From contig JAEDGP010000042.1 of the NCBI GenBank assembly GCA_016297405.1, positions 1 to 16,811 of the forward strand: a stretch of DNA of 16,811 nucleotides, in the 5' to 3' direction. Source of the stretch: Treponema sp. Lineage in GTDB: Bacteria > Spirochaetota > Spirochaetia > Treponematales > Treponemataceae. The translations under genes were made by a program, and so were the position numbers. Below are positions 15,575 through 16,811 of the stretch, one piece after another. Under the pieces are notes generated by a model. It was not told where the DNA came from. It did not search any database and saw only the letters and a program-made list of their open reading frames with translations. Numbering within the stretch: the stretch's first letter is position 1; the number at the start of each line of letters is the position of its first letter.

Positions 15575-15603
15575 AATATAATGTATTACTGCAAATTAGT
15601 CAA
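15575..15603 (-). promoter_or_regulatory. Sigma70-type promoter of the exporter operon
   Basis: On the minus strand, TTGACT (15603-15598), a 17-base spacer and TATATT (15580-15575). The predicted start is near 15568, giving a leader of about 50 bases. Confidence 0.72.
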
Positions 15604-15632
15604 TAATTAGACTATTTTCAGCTGTATCATTA

Positions 15633-16595
15633 TCAAATTTCAGCTACAGGGATTTTGTAGACGCTTGCACAATTTCGGCAGCATATTTCCACAAAGCCAG
15701 TGTCAGTATTTTTTATTTCGTCAATCTGAGCTTTTGGAAAAGCCTTGATTTTTTCTATATAACTTTCTTTGCTGCAAGGACAATCATAGATTATATCCCT
15801 GTGCAAAGCGATGGTAGGTTTGAATTCACGGAAAAGCCCGCAAATCATATCTTCCAGATTGCCGCCTTCCGAGAACCATTGTCCAAGGGAAGGCGCAGCT
15901 CTGAATGCAAGTTCAACGTTTTCCAAAAGCTCTTCGTTTGACATTTTGTCTGAGGATGAAGTTACGTTGGAACCGCTTTTTGCTTTTCCGCCTGTTTCTG
16001 GCATGACCTGAAGATACATGGCTCCAGCGCCAACAACGCGACCTTGTTTATCAAGCTGAATGCTTGTGTTGAAAGCTGTAGAAATCTGTTCAGACTGGCT
16101 GTAATACCAGGCAAGATCTTTTGCAATGTTTTTAGTGACTGCTTCAACAGAGCTTACCATTGGCGCTTTGTCACCTGGATGAAATGTCGTCACAGTTGAA
16201 TTTCCTGTTCCCAAAAAAGGCGCAAGATCCCAGTTTTCCAAAGGCTTATCAACTGGAATGTGGTCCTGAAACAGATAGCCTCGTACATAACCTGTGGAAT
16301 CAGCTTCAACATTAAAGCCTTCCACAGGACCATCTACTTCATATTTCCAGCAGACATGTTCCCTTCCCTTCATCATTGGAATCATAAGTGCCGAGCACAA
16401 TGATGCCTGACCCAAGACCATTGTTTCCAGAATGCCAAGCTTGTGCTGCGCTCTCATTTGATTTACAAAACGGGTACCATGAAAAAGAGCTCCCCGGATT
16501 CTTCCGTCGACCATAACAAAAACGGTCATATCATCTTTGTTTATATTTGAAAGATGGTTATTCAGTTCAGTATCATTAATTTCTGCTTTTATCAT
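15633..16595 (-). CDS. hslO: Hsp33 redox-regulated chaperone
   Basis: A cytoplasmic holdase activated by oxidation. With the start used here it has 320 residues. The N-terminal part carries GRIRGALFHGTRFVNQMRAQ and LGQASLCSALMIPMMKG; the middle has GYVRGYLF, the DLAWYYSQSEQI helix and GAGAMYLQVMPE. The C-terminal zinc switch is complete: CPC (Cys272, Cys274) and, after 31 residues, CRNC (Cys306, Cys309). The start is uncertain: in-frame starts at 16634 (TTG), 16613 and 16595 all lack a ribosome site. 16595 is chosen because MIKAEINDTEL looks like the natural N-terminus and a possible promoter places +1 there. It is followed by the separately promoted exporter operon. Confidence 0.92.
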   Translation of the reverse strand: MIKAEINDTELNNHLSNINKDDMTVFVMVDGRIRGALFHGTRFVNQMRAQHKLGILETMVLGQASLCSALMIPMMKGREHVCWKYEVDGPVEGFNVEADSTGYVRGYLFQDHIPVDKPLENWDLAPFLGTGNSTVTTFHPGDKAPMVSSVEAVTKNIAKDLAWYYSQSEQISTAFNTSIQLDKQGRVVGAGAMYLQVMPETGGKAKSGSNVTSSSDKMSNEELLENVELAFRAAPSLGQWFSEGGNLEDMICGLFREFKPTIALHRDIIYDCPCSKESYIEKIKAFPKAQIDEIKNTDTGFVEICCRNCASVYKIPVAEI

Positions 16596-16602
16596 ACCAT
16601 AT

Positions 16603-16631
16603 AATGTAATCATAATATTTTGAGATTTCAA
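16603..16631 (-). promoter_or_regulatory. Possible Hsp33 promoter for a leaderless transcript
   Basis: TTGAAA (16631-16626), a 17-base spacer and TACATT (16608-16603) on the minus strand. The expected start falls on or next to the A of ATG at 16595. The -10 matches consensus at only four of six positions. Confidence 0.3.
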
Positions 16632-16734
16632 CAAAAAAAAACAAATGAAAATAACAGAAAATTATCTCTTTGGAATTGGGGTTTAATTCTTTCACTTGAC
16701 TGGCGATTTCTTAAATGCCTTCAATTCCAGCTAG

Positions 16735-16811
16735 AAAAAAAAGGGCTGTCCAATAAATTTGCATTACGGTGGTTGAGTTTATCGAAACCACCACATTTAG
16801 TGTAGCAGTCA
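16735..16811. repeat. Palindromic terminator-like element, copy 2 (plus orientation, cut by the window end)
   Basis: Eight A (16735-16742) lead into GGGCTGTCC (16743-16751). The central hairpin has arms GTGGT/ACCAC (16769-16773, 16790-16794) around a loop containing TTGAGTTTATCGAAAC. Bases 16744-16794 match the reverse complement of copy 1 at 46 of 51 positions. The right half, including the pairing arm of the outer stem, lies outside the window. TAGTG at 16798-16802 aligns with the extra arm of the element at 11536-11656. The remainder of 16596-16734 shows nothing apart from the possible Hsp33 promoter. Confidence 0.82.

Overview
The window looks like chromosomal core DNA from a spirochaete, most likely a Treponema of the gut or rumen type. 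The evidence is AT-rich coding sequence, several membrane-anchored TPR proteins rich in Lys/Glu coiled coil, a Hsp33 with the family's N-terminal GRIRGALFHGTRFVNQMRAQH signature, an RND exporter paired with a LolA-like periplasmic protein, and an RsbU-type phosphatase / STAS / serine-kinase set. The genus is an inference. No rRNA, tRNA, CRISPR array, transposase or phage gene is visible.

Layout. (1) 61-4551 (+): xseB, mutL and a large membrane TPR/coiled-coil protein, closely packed and probably one operon. (2) 4585-5379 (-): a secreted TPR/coiled-coil protein convergent with it. A 16-bp bulged hairpin covers the junction. (3) 5542-8643 (+): a membrane TPR protein with a degenerate Mrr-like nuclease domain, a calcineurin-type metallophosphoesterase and a ParB/Srx-fold protein, probably one operon. 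(4) 8781-11393 (+): behind a clear sigma70 promoter with extended -10, a partner-switching module: membrane GAF-PP2C phosphatase, STAS anti-anti-sigma factor and HATPase anti-sigma kinase. The target sigma factor is not in the window. (5) 11394-11665: a convergent intergenic region filled by two terminator-like palindromic elements. (6) 16595-11666 (-): Hsp33, then a promoter-led operon of an RND/MMPL exporter and a LolA-like periplasmic protein. Three hairpins lie between those last two genes. (7) 16735-16811: a third, inverted copy of the palindromic element, cut by the window edge.

The most unusual signal is the palindromic element family (11419-11512, 11536-11656, 16735-16811). Its members share ends built on CTGTCC, flanking A/T runs, and a central REP-like hairpin whose loop (TTGA..TCGAAA) is kept while its stem changes, with one compensatory pair change between the two best copies. 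The next most unusual are the Mrr-like TPR operon, the 33-bp acidic tandem repeat inside the RND exporter, and an inverted repeat at the predicted start of the exporter transcript. All functional statements rest on reading the sequence and on family knowledge; no search was run.
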